Below are positions 35,798-46,035 of a DNA stretch of 64,000 nucleotides, piece by piece; position 1 is the stretch's first letter, and each line of letters opens with the position of its first letter. Below the pieces are notes generated by a model that was given only the letters and a program-made list of their open reading frames with translations, was not told where the DNA came from and did not search any database. Position numbers and translations under genes: made by a program. Source of the DNA: Roseovarius litorisediminis (GTDB lineage: Bacteria; Pseudomonadota; Alphaproteobacteria; Rhodobacterales; Rhodobacteraceae). The stretch lies in assembly GCF_900172295.1 (NCBI RefSeq), contig NZ_FWFL01000007.1, positions 1 through 64,000 of the forward strand, in the 5' to 3' direction.

Positions 35798-36223
35798 TCA
35801 GATTTCGCCCGTCAGTCCAGCGGCCTCGATCCCGGCCATCGCGGCAATTGCGTCGTTGTCCGAACTATCGCCGGTCACGCCAACGGCACCAATTACAGCA
35901 CCCTTTTTATCGCGCAGCAGAACACCGCCGGGCACCGGGATCACCTGACCGCCGTAGACGCCATTCACCGCCGCCATGAAATAGGCCTGCTGTTCGGCCC
36001 GCGCCATCTGCGCCGTGCCCGCCATGCCCAGCATCACAGCGCCGTAAGCCTTGCCATGCGCTATTGCGAACCGGCCGGGGGCTGCGCCATTCTCGCGCTC
36101 AAACGCCTGCACATGCCCGCCGGCGTCCAGCACCACAACCGACAGAGGCTTCAGCCCCATATCACGGCCTTTTTCCAGTGCCTTGCGAATGATCGTGCGC
36201 GCCCGGCGCAAAGAAATTCCCAA
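35798..36223 (-). CDS. GlcG/HbpS family (DUF336) protein
   Basis: 141 residues, TTG start at 36221-36223 (MGISLRRARTIIRKAL); an in-frame stop two codons upstream leaves no alternative, and AAAGGG precedes it. The fold is marked by LSVVVLDAGGHVQAFERENG and GAVGVTGDSSDND. GlcG/HbpS proteins bind haem or corrinoids or are of unknown role; glcG is often grouped with glycolate/glyoxylate genes. Here malate synthase G lies just upstream on the same strand. Confidence 0.85.
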   Translation of the reverse strand: MGISLRRARTIIRKALEKGRDMGLKPLSVVVLDAGGHVQAFERENGAAPGRFAIAHGKAYGAVMLGMAGTAQMARAEQQAYFMAAVNGVYGGQVIPVPGGVLLRDKKGAVIGAVGVTGDSSDNDAIAAMAGIEAAGLTGEI

Positions 36224-36264
36224 TCTTCAACCCTTTCTTCTTGCTTTATTATCCTGGGAGAGTC

Positions 36265-36284
36265 CGAGGGGGTCAGCCCCCTCG
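36265..36284. terminator. GC-rich hairpin between glcB and glcG-like gene
   Basis: Perfect 8-bp arms CGAGGGGG and CCCCCTCG with a 4-nt loop TCAG, 15 bp after the glcB stop. There is no T-run on the minus strand, so it may attenuate rather than end transcription into the GlcG/HbpS gene. Confidence 0.45.
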
Positions 36285-36298
36285 CCCCTGCCATATCC

Positions 36299-38446
36299 TC
36301 AGGTGCGCTGGCTGGCCTTCAGTTCCAGACGCCGCGCGTGCAGAACCGGCTCGGTATACCCCGAAGGCTGCTCCCGCCCCTTGAAAACCAGGTCGCAGGC
36401 TGCCTGGAACGCGATCCCGTCATACCCCGGTGCCATCGGATGATAGGCCGGATCACCGGCGTTCTGGTCATCAACCACAACCGCCATCTTGCGCAGGGCC
36501 ATCATCACCTCCTGGGCGTTGACCACATCATGGTGCAGCCAGTTCGCCAGCGCCTGACTGGATATCCGGCAGGTTGCGCGATCTTCCATCAGGCCGACAT
36601 TGTTGATGTCGGGCACTTTGGAACAGCCCACCCCCTGATCAACCCAGCGGACCACATAACCCAGGATGCCCTGCGCGTTGTTTTCAACCTCGCGGGTGAT
36701 CTGTTCGGCTGTCCATTTGCGGTAGGTCGCCAGCGGGATATCCAGCAAGGTATCAATATGCGCCCGGCGACCACCGGCCTTGAGTTTCGCTTGAACGGCA
36801 AAGACATTGATCTTGTGATAGTGCAGCGCATGCAGGGTGGCTGCCGTGGGGCTGGGCACCCAGGCACAGTTGGCCCCGGCCTTGGGATGTTCGATTTTCT
36901 GTTCCAGCATCGCCGCCATCAGATCGGGCATCGCCCACATGCCCTTGCCGATCTGCGCTTTGCCGGACAAGCCACATTCCAGACCGATATCAACGTTCAG
37001 GTTTTCATAGGCGCCGATCCAGGCCTTACGCTTGATGAAATCCTTGCGGCTGAACGGGCCGGCCTCCATCGAGGTGTGAATTTCGTCGCCGGTGCGGTCA
37101 AGGAATCCTGTGTTGATGAAGGCCACTCGCGATCTGGCGGCGCGGATACATTCCTTGAGGTTCACCGAGGTACGGCGCTCTTCGTCCATGATGCCGATCT
37201 TGACGGTGTTGGCAGGCAATCCCAAAGTCTTTTCCACATGGGTAAAGATGCGGTCGGTAAAGGCCACTTCTTCGGGGCCGTGCATCTTGGGTTTCACCAC
37301 ATAGATCGACCCGTGCAGTGAGTTGCCGCCGTCGCGGGCAAGGTCGTGTTTGGCGATCATCACCGTTATCATCGCATCAAGCAGACCTTCGAAGGCTTCG
37401 TTGCCGTCGCTGTCCAGAACCGCTGGGTTGGTCATCAGGTGCCCGACATTACGGATCCACAGCAGCGCACGGCCCTTGCGTGTAATGATCGAGCCGTCAG
37501 GTGCGGTATATGCCCGGTCGTCGTTCAGGCGGCGTGTGACGGTCTTGCCGGCTTTGTCCAGACGGGCCTCGAGATCACCTTTCATCAGACCCAGCCAGTT
37601 GGAATAGGCCTGTACCTTGTCCTCGGCATCCACGCAGGCGACGGAATCTTCACAATCCATGATCGCGGAAACCGCGCTTTCCAGCTGGACATCGGCCAGA
37701 CCGGCCTGATCGCGACTGCCAATGGGATGGGCGCGGTCAAAGATCAGTTCGACGTGCAGGCCATTGTTGACCAGCAGCACCGCATCTGGCGCTTTGGGGT
37801 TGCCGCGATAGCCCACGAATTTCGATGGATCGACCAGCGGCAGGTCATCCACCAGCAAAGCGCCGTCATGCACGTGATAACGCCGCGCGTCGGCGTGACT
37901 TGTGCCCTCCAGCGGAAATGCCTCGTCCAGAAACACCCGTGCGCGGGCGACAACACGGGCACCACGACCCTTGTCATATCCACCTGCAGGTGGGGCGCTG
38001 CCCATGGCATCGGTGCCATAGAACCCGTCATAAAGACTGCCCCAACGGGCGTTGGCGGCGTTCAGCGCGTACCGCGCATTGGTAATCGGCACCACAAGCT
38101 GCGGGCCGGGAACCAATGCAATCTCGGGGTCAACGTTTGTGGTTTCAATCTGGAAATCGCCACCTTCAGGCAGCAGATATTCGATCTCTTGCAGAAAGGC
38201 GGTATAAGCGGCGTGGTCATGCGGCTGGTCGCGATGGGCGATATGCCAGGCATCTATTTTCGACTGGAGATCGTCCCGCTTGGCCAGCAATGCGCGGTTC
38301 TCGGGGCCCATGCCGTCGATAAGCTCGGATAGGCCGGCCCAGAATTGATCCGTACTCACACCGGTGCCAGTCAGTGCCTCGTTTTCGATGAAAGCCACCA
38401 GTTCGGGTGCCACCTGCAACCCGTGACGTTCCTGCATCTGACCCAT
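36299..38446 (-). CDS. glcB: Malate synthase G
   Basis: 715 residues from ATG 38444-38446 ([20 protein letters not shown]), preceded by AGAGGGG; an upstream in-frame start would add 24 poor residues. Length fits the G isoform (about 720). Typical strings include [37 protein letters not shown] and [17 protein letters not shown]. It condenses glyoxylate with acetyl-CoA to malate in the cytoplasm. It lies upstream of the GlcG/HbpS gene and is divergent from pepN. Confidence 0.97.
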   Translation of the reverse strand: MGQMQERHGLQVAPELVAFIENEALTGTGVSTDQFWAGLSELIDGMGPENRALLAKRDDLQSKIDAWHIAHRDQPHDHAAYTAFLQEIEYLLPEGGDFQIETTNVDPEIALVPGPQLVVPITNARYALNAANARWGSLYDGFYGTDAMGSAPPAGGYDKGRGARVVARARVFLDEAFPLEGTSHADARRYHVHDGALLVDDLPLVDPSKFVGYRGNPKAPDAVLLVNNGLHVELIFDRAHPIGSRDQAGLADVQLESAVSAIMDCEDSVACVDAEDKVQAYSNWLGLMKGDLEARLDKAGKTVTRRLNDDRAYTAPDGSIITRKGRALLWIRNVGHLMTNPAVLDSDGNEAFEGLLDAMITVMIAKHDLARDGGNSLHGSIYVVKPKMHGPEEVAFTDRIFTHVEKTLGLPANTVKIGIMDEERRTSVNLKECIRAARSRVAFINTGFLDRTGDEIHTSMEAGPFSRKDFIKRKAWIGAYENLNVDIGLECGLSGKAQIGKGMWAMPDLMAAMLEQKIEHPKAGANCAWVPSPTAATLHALHYHKINVFAVQAKLKAGGRRAHIDTLLDIPLATYRKWTAEQITREVENNAQGILGYVVRWVDQGVGCSKVPDINNVGLMEDRATCRISSQALANWLHHDVVNAQEVMMALRKMAVVVDDQNAGDPAYHPMAPGYDGIAFQAACDLVFKGREQPSGYTEPVLHARRLELKASQRT

Positions 38447-38661
38447 TTGATACCCCTCTAAATCCCTGCTTTGATCAGTTTCCGGTTCTGTCTTACGCTG
38501 AAAGTTTCCTATCGGCAACAGCGTGGTAATATTAACTTACCAATCATTATCGAAGCTGTTTCAAAAAACCTGAAAAAGCAAATCATGGATGTGTGCCCTT
38601 GCGACTTGCGGCCCCCTGATGAAGTTTCTAACGTCACGCTGATCCAACCAGTGAGGCCCCC

Positions 38662-41214
38662 ATGCGCGATGCCGCCCCCCAGACGATCTATCTTAAAGAC
38701 TACACACCCTTTGGCTATCTGGTGGACAATGTCCATTTGACCTTTGCCCTGTCCCCGGGGGCCACCCGGGTCACCAGTCGCATCGCATTTCGCCCCAATC
38801 CCAAGGTGACGGACCGGGTATTTTTCCTGCATGGCGAAGATCTGAAGCTGCACTGGGCCAAAATCGACGGGGCCGACGTGTCGCCACAACTGACCGATCG
38901 CGGGCTGACCTGCACCGTTCCTGACGCACCGTTTATCTTTGAGGCCGAGGTTGAAATTGATCCGGCCGCCAACACGGCGCTGGAAGGGCTTTACATGTCG
39001 AACGGCATGTATTGCACCCAATGCGAAGCCGAAGGGTTTCGCAAGATCACCTACTACCCTGACCGCCCCGATGTGATGTCGGTCTTTACCGTACGCATCG
39101 AAGGCGATGAAAATGTCATGCTGTCCAATGGCAACCCGGTAGCCGATGGTGATGGTTTTGCCGAGTGGCAAGATCCCTGGCCCAAGCCCGCCTATCTGTT
39201 TGCGCTTGTCGCGGGCGATCTGGTCAATCACCCAGACCGCTTTACCACCCGTTCGGGCCGCGAAGTAGAACTGAACATCTGGGTTCGCCCGGGCGACGAA
39301 GGCAAATGCGCCTTTGGCATGGAAGCGCTGAAGAAGTCGATGAAATGGGACGAGGATGTATACGGACGCGAATATGATCTGGATATATTCAACATCGTCG
39401 CGGTGGATGATTTCAACATGGGCGCGATGGAAAACAAGGGGCTGAACATCTTCAACTCCTCGGCCGTTCTGGCCAGCGCTGAAACCAGCACCGATGCCAA
39501 TTTTGAACGGATTGAAGCGATCATCGCCCATGAGTATTTTCATAACTGGACCGGCAACCGCATCACCTGTCGCGACTGGTTTCAGCTTTGCCTGAAAGAG
39601 GGGTTGACGGTGTATCGCGACAGCCAGTTCACCAGCGACATGCGCAGTGCGCCGGTCAAACGGATCAGCGATGTGATCGCCCTGCGTGCGCGACAGTTCC
39701 GCGAGGATAACGGACCGTTGGCGCATCCCGTGCGCCCCGACAGTTTTGTCGAGATCAACAATTTCTACACCGCCACGGTTTATGAAAAAGGCGCCGAACT
39801 GATTGGTATGCTCAAGACGCTGGTGGGGGATGAGGCCTATTACAAAGCGCTGGATCTGTATTTCGAGCGCCACGATGGCGATGCCGCCACGATCGAGGAT
39901 TGGTTAAATGTGTTTCAGGATGCCACCGGGCGCGACCTGACGCAGTTCAAGTGCTGGTATGAAGAGGCAGGAACCCCGCGCCTGACGGTAAGCGATGACT
40001 TCAAGGACGGAACATATACCCTTAATTTTGAACAAAAAACACCACCGACACCTGGGCAGGATGTGAAAAACCCCAGGGTGATTCCGATCACAGTAGGCCT
40101 GCTTGGCCCCAATGGTGATGAAGTGCGCGAGTCGACCGTTCTTGAAATGACGGAAGGCAAGCAAAGCTTTTCATTCGATGGTTTAAGTACACGCCCTATA
40201 CCCTCCATTTTACGTGGCTTTTCCGCTCCTGTCATTCTGGAACGCAAGACGGCAAACACGGAACGCGCTTTTCTGCTCGCGCATGACACCGACCCTTTCA
40301 ACAAGTGGGAAGCCGGCAATGCTTTGGCCCGCGACGGGCTGATTGCGATGGTGCGCGACGGGGCCGCCCCTGACGGGGCCTATCTGGACGCTGTGCAGAC
40401 CATGGCAAGAGATGACGATCTTGATCCGGCTTTTCGGGCGCTGGCGCTTGGCCTGCCGTCACAGGACGATCTGGCGCAGGCGCTGTTTGATCTGGGCCAC
40501 ACGCCTGATCCGCAAGCCATCTGGGACGCACTGGAGACACTGCGACAGGCCCGCGCACAAGCGATGCAGGATCTGGCCCCCCGTTTATATGCCCAGTTCC
40601 AGGTCAACGAAGCCTATTCCCCCGACGCCAGGCAAGCAGGCGCGCGGGCGCTGGCCAATGCCGCCCTTGGGCTGATAACCCGGCTGGACGGCGGATCGCA
40701 GGCCCAAAAGCAATACGACACTGCCGATAACATGACCCAGCAACTGGCTGCCTGGTCGTGCCTTTTACAGGCGAAAACCGGGGATGCGGCGACGCAGGCA
40801 TTTTACCGGCAATGGCAGCATGACCGCCTGGTGATTGATAAGTGGTTCATGCTGCAGATCCTGCACGCCGAGCCAGAAGAGGCCGCAAATACCGTTAAGA
40901 AGCTCACTAAACATACTGACTTTACGATGAAAAACCCAAACAGATTCCGGGCGACCCTGGGGGCACTTTCAGGCTCGGCAGCCGGGTTCCATCATGCCCG
41001 TGGCGAAGGATACAAAGTGCTGGCCGACTGGCTGATCAAGCTTGATCCGCTCAACCCGCAGACCACCGCGCGCATGTGTTCCGCCTTTGAAACATGGAAA
41101 CGGTATGACTCCGGCCGCCAAGCCCTGATCAAGGCGCAGCTTGACCGGATTCTGGCCACACCCAACCTGAGTCGCGACACCACCGAGATGGTCAGCCGTA
41201 TCCGGGGGGCCTGA
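38662..41214 (+). CDS. pepN: Aminopeptidase N (M1 family)
   Basis: 850 residues. The exopeptidase motif GAMENKGLNIFNS and the zinc site HEYFHNWTGNRITCRDWFQL are intact, with KEGLTVYRDSQF after. Length and C-terminal helical domain match E. coli PepN. It removes N-terminal residues from peptides in the cytoplasm. It is divergent from glcB (215 bp between) and convergent with the transglycosylase gene. Confidence 0.97.
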   Translation: MRDAAPQTIYLKDYTPFGYLVDNVHLTFALSPGATRVTSRIAFRPNPKVTDRVFFLHGEDLKLHWAKIDGADVSPQLTDRGLTCTVPDAPFIFEAEVEIDPAANTALEGLYMSNGMYCTQCEAEGFRKITYYPDRPDVMSVFTVRIEGDENVMLSNGNPVADGDGFAEWQDPWPKPAYLFALVAGDLVNHPDRFTTRSGREVELNIWVRPGDEGKCAFGMEALKKSMKWDEDVYGREYDLDIFNIVAVDDFNMGAMENKGLNIFNSSAVLASAETSTDANFERIEAIIAHEYFHNWTGNRITCRDWFQLCLKEGLTVYRDSQFTSDMRSAPVKRISDVIALRARQFREDNGPLAHPVRPDSFVEINNFYTATVYEKGAELIGMLKTLVGDEAYYKALDLYFERHDGDAATIEDWLNVFQDATGRDLTQFKCWYEEAGTPRLTVSDDFKDGTYTLNFEQKTPPTPGQDVKNPRVIPITVGLLGPNGDEVRESTVLEMTEGKQSFSFDGLSTRPIPSILRGFSAPVILERKTANTERAFLLAHDTDPFNKWEAGNALARDGLIAMVRDGAAPDGAYLDAVQTMARDDDLDPAFRALALGLPSQDDLAQALFDLGHTPDPQAIWDALETLRQARAQAMQDLAPRLYAQFQVNEAYSPDARQAGARALANAALGLITRLDGGSQAQKQYDTADNMTQQLAAWSCLLQAKTGDAATQAFYRQWQHDRLVIDKWFMLQILHAEPEEAANTVKKLTKHTDFTMKNPNRFRATLGALSGSAAGFHHARGEGYKVLADWLIKLDPLNPQTTARMCSAFETWKRYDSGRQALIKAQLDRILATPNLSRDTTEMVSRIRGA

Positions 41215-41226
41215 CCCCCCGCATGA

Positions 41227-41895
41227 TCAGTTGCGGTCTTGGGTTTCTGAAAGGCCTGCAGGACGTTGCTGCGGGCGAACCGACTCGATCGGCTTGCAAT
41301 AGCTCTGGGCGCGGGTCCAGGCCATCATGTCGTTGCGCTTGGACCGGTTGTGCAAAGGGCCCCAGTCTGCGGCGACCCCGCCCATGCCCCTGGACACCAC
41401 CCCGTCACGCGGGACTGTCACGGCCATGATCCGTACCGCACACGACAGGTTGTCGGGCCCGTTTTTCAGTGCCGCGCCGCTGCCGGCCCGACATTTATAT
41501 CCACGTGCCGTCGACGGTTTGATCTGCAACAGGCCAAACCATTTGCCACCACCCCCCACAGCATCGGGGCGATACGTGCTTTCATGCTTGGCAAGAGCGG
41601 ACAAGAATCCCACCCAGAACGCCCGCCGCCTGTCGGCATCGGCCTGCGGATAGGCCGGGCACCAATTCGCAATATCACCCGGCACCAGTTGCACAAGCGG
41701 GGCGCCATGAGCCCTGAGCGCGGAAAGGGTGCTGCGGGTCCAAAGCAGGGCCTCGGCGCGATGCTCCCATCTGGTGCGCGGGATATTGCCGTCGCGAACG
41801 GGCGGATTATCGCCGACAAATCCCGGCTGAACCCCTTGCGCAACCGCAAAGAGGGGGAAAAGAATCATTACAAAACAGGCAGCTACCCGGAACAT
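41227..41895 (-). CDS. Exported lytic transglycosylase (SLT domain)
   Basis: 222 residues with a signal peptide (MFRVAACFVMILFPLFAVAQ). The catalytic glutamate is in LSALAKHESTYRPDAVG, followed by WFGLLQIKPSTARGYKC, as in Slt-type muramidases. It would cleave peptidoglycan in the periplasm. Several cysteines (CPAY, CRAG, CAVR, YCKP) suggest disulfides. Convergent with pepN (12-bp gap) and divergent from the unknown gene at 42031. Confidence 0.85.
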   Translation of the reverse strand: MFRVAACFVMILFPLFAVAQGVQPGFVGDNPPVRDGNIPRTRWEHRAEALLWTRSTLSALRAHGAPLVQLVPGDIANWCPAYPQADADRRRAFWVGFLSALAKHESTYRPDAVGGGGKWFGLLQIKPSTARGYKCRAGSGAALKNGPDNLSCAVRIMAVTVPRDGVVSRGMGGVAADWGPLHNRSKRNDMMAWTRAQSYCKPIESVRPQQRPAGLSETQDRN

Positions 41896-42030
41896 TTAAA
41901 CATGATCGCTGTTTTCGCGGGCCAAATCAACGGCCCCTTAAATGTTGAGAATTTTCCCGCCGTTTTCGGCAGCGCCCTCTTTTGGCCAAAAATACAATCT
42001 ATAATAGAAGTACAGTTTATTGGAGACCCG

Positions 42031-43320
42031 ATGTCGATTGCCGTTAAGTCAGGCCTGAATTTTGTTGACGCCATCAAATCAAGATTGGCGAAGAACAAAT
42101 TTGCAGACCGCGCACAGTTGCTGCGTTTCGGCCTCCCCCAGGCCGCGCGCCGGCATGATGTCAGTGAACTGGCACAACATATCATCCTGCCGTGCCTGCC
42201 GGTCACGGACGAAGAAATGGCGCGCACCCGACACCGCGACAGGGGGCAAAAGATGGCGCGGCAAGAAATGTGGCAGGAGTTGTCGGATATGATTGAATAT
42301 GCCGATGATGCCAGACTGGCCACGTCCGGAGGTGACAATGCCGCACTGTTGCTGGCTACCGGAGCACGCGGCGATATCGTGGCCGCCGCCGAAGATGCCC
42401 TTTGTGACGGATCAACCCCGGACCCCGAAGGCATCGAGGCGCTGGAGGCGGTGCTGACCGAACACCCCGGCAATGCCGTCTGCGCGATGATCGTGGCGAT
42501 GACCTATATCGATATCGGGTGGATCTGGCGCAATCTGGCTGCCGGAAAAACCCAGCAAGAACGTGAACTGCGCTATCGCGCGAATATCAGGCGCGCAGCC
42601 GATTTGCTGGCGCCGTTCGATCCGGTCGATCTGGATTCACCCTCTTTGGCTGCAGCTCTTTGCGCCCTGACCGAAGCGCAGCCAGTTCAGGAAACAAGCG
42701 TGACAGAAGCCTACACGCAACTGATCGAGCTGGACCCGGACTGCCCCCGCCATATGCGGTCCTATGGCCGTAGCCTTCTGCCGGACAGGTTTGGCAGCCA
42801 TGAGCAACTTGAGGTTCAGGCACGCCGCATTGCCGCGCTTACTGCAGACGTCTGGGGGGCCGGGGCGTACGCTTGGATGTACATTGACGCACTGGCGCTT
42901 GACGCGAAAGCACTGGTTCTTCTGGACAGCGATTTATTCATTGCCGGTCTGCGCGATATTCTGAGTTGCAGACGAGATCAGCATGTGGTCAATCAACTGG
43001 CCGCTTTTTGTGCCATTACGATGGCCCCGCCCGCAGACAAAGATAAACTTCCCGCCAGGGCCGAAGAAAAACGCGCGAGGCTGTATCGTTGTGTCGACTG
43101 GATTATTACCGATCACCTGCAGGAACTGCATCCGCTGATCTGGGCGCAGGCGTTGCTTACCCCGGGGCTGACCGCGCCACTGCCCCGCCGCCAGGCGCTG
43201 GTTGCGAAGGGGCGCGAGATCGCCCTTCAGACGATTGCAGAACGTTTTGCCGACGATATCGCAGGGGGCGCATCCCTGGTGTTTTCAACGGACGGCATGA
43301 ACCGTATCCCCGGTCGCTAG
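42031..43320 (+). CDS. Large conserved protein of unknown function, helical repeat-like
   Basis: 429 residues from ATG 42031-42033 (MSIAVKSGLNFVDAIKSRLA), with GGAG 5 nt upstream and TATAAT at 42000-42005. Soluble and alanine-rich; the middle (EGIEALEAVLTEHPGNAVCA; ALCALTEAQPVQETSVTEAY) resembles TPR-like helical pairs. No catalytic motif recognised. The same frame stays open far upstream on the opposite strand of the transglycosylase gene, but that part is a shadow. Confidence 0.7.
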   Translation: MSIAVKSGLNFVDAIKSRLAKNKFADRAQLLRFGLPQAARRHDVSELAQHIILPCLPVTDEEMARTRHRDRGQKMARQEMWQELSDMIEYADDARLATSGGDNAALLLATGARGDIVAAAEDALCDGSTPDPEGIEALEAVLTEHPGNAVCAMIVAMTYIDIGWIWRNLAAGKTQQERELRYRANIRRAADLLAPFDPVDLDSPSLAAALCALTEAQPVQETSVTEAYTQLIELDPDCPRHMRSYGRSLLPDRFGSHEQLEVQARRIAALTADVWGAGAYAWMYIDALALDAKALVLLDSDLFIAGLRDILSCRRDQHVVNQLAAFCAITMAPPADKDKLPARAEEKRARLYRCVDWIITDHLQELHPLIWAQALLTPGLTAPLPRRQALVAKGREIALQTIAERFADDIAGGASLVFSTDGMNRIPGR

Positions 43321-43327
43321 CCCCGGC

Positions 43328-44278
43328 TTAGCCACTTCGACGCAACTCAGACGGTGTGGCACCGTATTGCCTCCTCATGGCACGGGTCATTGCCGCCGGG
43401 GAATCGTACCCGCAACGCAACCCGATCTCGGCAATGCTAAGATTGGTGCCTTCCAGCATCTTGCGGGCCGAAGCCAGGCGCAGGTGGCGGTAGACTGTGC
43501 CCGGTGGCGCACCCAATGCGGCCCGGAACCTGCGGTCAAGCGTGCGCGGCTGACACGACAGGTGTCGCGCCAGAATGGTCTGCGACAGCGGATATTCCAG
43601 ATTGTTCCGCATCAGCGCCAGCGCACGGCTGACCAGCGGATCGCTGACGGCCTTTTGATCGCGGTTCGATCCGACAGGTGGATCGCCGTGGATAAAAAGG
43701 GCCTCGACATCCAGCCGCGCTGACATTCCCAGATGGTCATTGATCAGGCCCATTGTCAGGTCCAGCGCCGACATCGCCCCGGCGCAGGTCATCATCGGAC
43801 CGTCGCGCACAACCCGCGCCTGTTCGGCCTCAACCCCCAGAAACGCTTCGGTAAATCCATCCAGCAGATCCCAGTGTACTGTGGCACGCCTTCCGTTCAA
43901 CAGCCCTGCAGACGCCATGAGCCAGGGCCCGGCATCCAACCCCACAGTGACCTGTGCCCGTCGAGAGGCCCGCTGCAACGCCTGGCGGGTCGCGCGCGTG
44001 TCGTGACGGTCATGGTCATAGCTGGCCGTGATAAAGAGATAGTCGCAGGGTTTCAGTGCCGCCAAAGGTGCATGCGGAACCACCTGCATTCCGCTTGACG
44101 ACAGAACGGGAGCGCCATCGGATGTCAGAATCTGCCAGTCGAATGCTCGCTTCAACGTTTGGGTGTTGGCGGCGCGCAATGGCTCCAGACAGTTGGCCAG
44201 GCACAGGTTTGAAAACTGATCGAAGATCAGAAAACCAATGCTGACCGGAGCAGAATGATGTTTTGTCCATTCAGGCAT
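43328..44278 (-). CDS. GlxA-type AraC regulator, CdhR-like
   Basis: 316 residues from ATG 44276-44278 (MPEWTKHHSAPVSIGFLIFD). An N-terminal DJ-1/PfpI-like amidotransferase domain (about 12-185) is followed by two AraC helix-turn-helix units (SQTILARHLSCQPRTLDRRF and LSIAEIGLRCGYDSPAAMTR). CdhR of Pseudomonas, the carnitine catabolism activator, has this build, and the gene is divergent from the carnitine genes with 78 bp between. It most likely senses carnitine or a breakdown product. Confidence 0.82.
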   Translation of the reverse strand: MPEWTKHHSAPVSIGFLIFDQFSNLCLANCLEPLRAANTQTLKRAFDWQILTSDGAPVLSSSGMQVVPHAPLAALKPCDYLFITASYDHDRHDTRATRQALQRASRRAQVTVGLDAGPWLMASAGLLNGRRATVHWDLLDGFTEAFLGVEAEQARVVRDGPMMTCAGAMSALDLTMGLINDHLGMSARLDVEALFIHGDPPVGSNRDQKAVSDPLVSRALALMRNNLEYPLSQTILARHLSCQPRTLDRRFRAALGAPPGTVYRHLRLASARKMLEGTNLSIAEIGLRCGYDSPAAMTRAMRRQYGATPSELRRSG

Positions 44279-44356
44279 GATTTTTGTCTGATACGGCAAA
44301 TTTATCGAGAGCACCAGAGCGATAGGCTGAACCCAACGCAAAACTGGGAGACTCAG

Positions 44357-45271
44357 ATGCCACTGACCATGAACCGTGAGGTTTTTATCACCTGCGCCGT
44401 AACCGGCTCGGGCGCGACCCAGGATCGCAGCCCGCATGTGCCGCGTTCCCCCCAGCAGATTGCGGAAAGTGCGATAGCCGCCGCCAGGGCCGGGGCCGCA
44501 GTGGTGCATTGCCATGTGCGCGATCCCGAAACCGGCGCACCGTCACGTGACCCGAAGATGTTTCGCGAAGTCACCGACCGCATCCGCGATGCCGAAGTTG
44601 ACGTGGTGCTGAACCTGACCGCAGGCATGGGCGGTGACATGGTGTTTGGCGATGTTGAAAACCCGCTGCCGGTGAACGAACTGGGCACCGACATGGCGGG
44701 TGCAACCGAGCGGGTGGCCCATGTGGCCGAGTGCCTGCCCGAGATTTGCACACTCGATTGCGGCACGATGAACTTTGCCGAAGCCGATTATGTCATGACC
44801 AACACCCCCGGCATGCTGACCGCGATGGGCCGGATGATGACCGAACTGGGTGTCAAACCCGAGATCGAGGCATTTGACACTGGCCATCTTTGGTACGCAA
44901 AACAACTGGTGGCCGATGGCGTGCTGGAGGCGGATGCACTGGTGCAGCTGTGCATGGGCGTGCCATGGGGTGCGCCGAATGACCTGAATACCTTCATGGC
45001 GATGGTCAATAACGTGCCTGACAACTGGAACTGGTCAGCGTTTTCGCTGGGGCGCGATCAGATGGCCTATGTTGCCGCCAGCGTATTGGCGGGGGGCAAT
45101 GTGCGTGTTGGACTGGAAGACAACCTGATGCTGGATCGTGGTGTTTTGGCGGAAAACTGGCAGCTGGTTGAGCGCGCGGGTGAGATTATCGAGCGTATGG
45201 GCGCGCGGGTCATCGGCCCCGAAGAAGTGCGCAAGAAACTGGGCCTGACCAAGCGGGCGCCAAAAGGATGA
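44357..45271 (+). CDS. BKACE-family enzyme, probable 3-dehydrocarnitine:acetyl-CoA trimethylamine-acyl transferase
   Basis: 304 residues from ATG 44357-44359, GGGAG 6 nt upstream. The beta-keto acid cleavage enzyme fold has the zinc histidines in VVHCHVRDPETGAPSRDP and a later CTLDCGTMNF. A BKACE subgroup converts 3-dehydrocarnitine plus acetyl-CoA into betainyl-CoA plus acetoacetate; the linked carnitine dehydrogenase-thioesterase makes that role very likely here. First gene of the rightward carnitine unit; it overlaps the SDR start as ATGA. Confidence 0.85.
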   Translation: MPLTMNREVFITCAVTGSGATQDRSPHVPRSPQQIAESAIAAARAGAAVVHCHVRDPETGAPSRDPKMFREVTDRIRDAEVDVVLNLTAGMGGDMVFGDVENPLPVNELGTDMAGATERVAHVAECLPEICTLDCGTMNFAEADYVMTNTPGMLTAMGRMMTELGVKPEIEAFDTGHLWYAKQLVADGVLEADALVQLCMGVPWGAPNDLNTFMAMVNNVPDNWNWSAFSLGRDQMAYVAASVLAGGNVRVGLEDNLMLDRGVLAENWQLVERAGEIIERMGARVIGPEEVRKKLGLTKRAPKG

Positions 45272-46035
45272 CAACCCAGCGGGTCCTGATCACCGCCGGG
45301 GCCAGTGGCATCGGGCTGGGGTTGGCGCGCCGGTTTGCCGAACGCGGCGACCGGGTGGCGATTTGCGATGCTGACGGCGATGCCGTGGCCCGCGTTCAGT
45401 CAGAGCATCCGGAGTTTATCGCCCGCCAGGCGGATGTAACCAACGAGGCGCAGATGGCTGCGTTTTTTGACAGGGTCGAAACCGAATGGGGCGGGGTTGA
45501 TGTGGTCTGCGCCAATGCCGGTACCGGCGGTCCTGCGGGACGGATCGAGGATCTGGAGTACGACGCCTGGGCTGCCTGCATCAACGTCAACCTGAATGGC
45601 ACGTTTCTGACCTGCCGTAGGGCGGCGCGGATGATGCGCAGGCAAGGGTCGGGCCTGATCCTGCTGACGACCTCAACCGCAGGTCTGTTTGGCTATCCGC
45701 TGAGATCGCCCTATGCCGCCGCGAAATGGGGGTTGGTAGGTCTGACCAAAACACTGGCCATGGAACTGGGACCAGTGGGCGTGCGCGTCAATGCCATTGC
45801 CCCCGGTGCAGTCGAGGGCGACCGGATGGAACGTGTGCTGGCCAATGAATCGGCAGCCTCGGGCCGACCTGTGGAAGATCTGCGCCAGCAATATGTCAAA
45901 GGTGTCAGCCTGCGCACATGGGTGAACACAGACGATCTTGCCGATATGGCGCTTTTTCTTTCCTCATCCGCCGCCAGCAAAATCTCGGGTCAGATTCTGG
46001 CGGTCGACGGGCACACGGAAACGCTGGTGCCATGA
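45268..46035 (+). CDS. SDR oxidoreductase in the carnitine locus
   Basis: 255 residues. Cofactor motif TAGASGIGLGLARRF, NAG motif in CANAGTGGPAG, and the catalytic TTSTAGLFGYPLRSPYAAAK (Ser/Thr, Tyr, Lys). The aspartate in ICDADGD favours NAD. It is coupled to the BKACE gene before and the lipoprotein gene after (ATGA overlaps on both sides). It could oxidise a hydroxylated side substrate; L-carnitine itself is better assigned to the dehydrogenase at 46565. Confidence 0.85.
   Translation: MTTQRVLITAGASGIGLGLARRFAERGDRVAICDADGDAVARVQSEHPEFIARQADVTNEAQMAAFFDRVETEWGGVDVVCANAGTGGPAGRIEDLEYDAWAACINVNLNGTFLTCRRAARMMRRQGSGLILLTTSTAGLFGYPLRSPYAAAKWGLVGLTKTLAMELGPVGVRVNAIAPGAVEGDRMERVLANESAASGRPVEDLRQQYVKGVSLRTWVNTDDLADMALFLSSSAASKISGQILAVDGHTETLVP

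Noticed and set aside
36056-37321. 421-codon open frame on the plus strand
   Set aside because: Antisense to malate synthase G and the GlcG/HbpS gene.
41266-42030. Upstream extension of the 42031 gene
   Set aside because: This part is antisense to the signal-peptide transglycosylase; the ATG at 42031 has a proper ribosome binding site.
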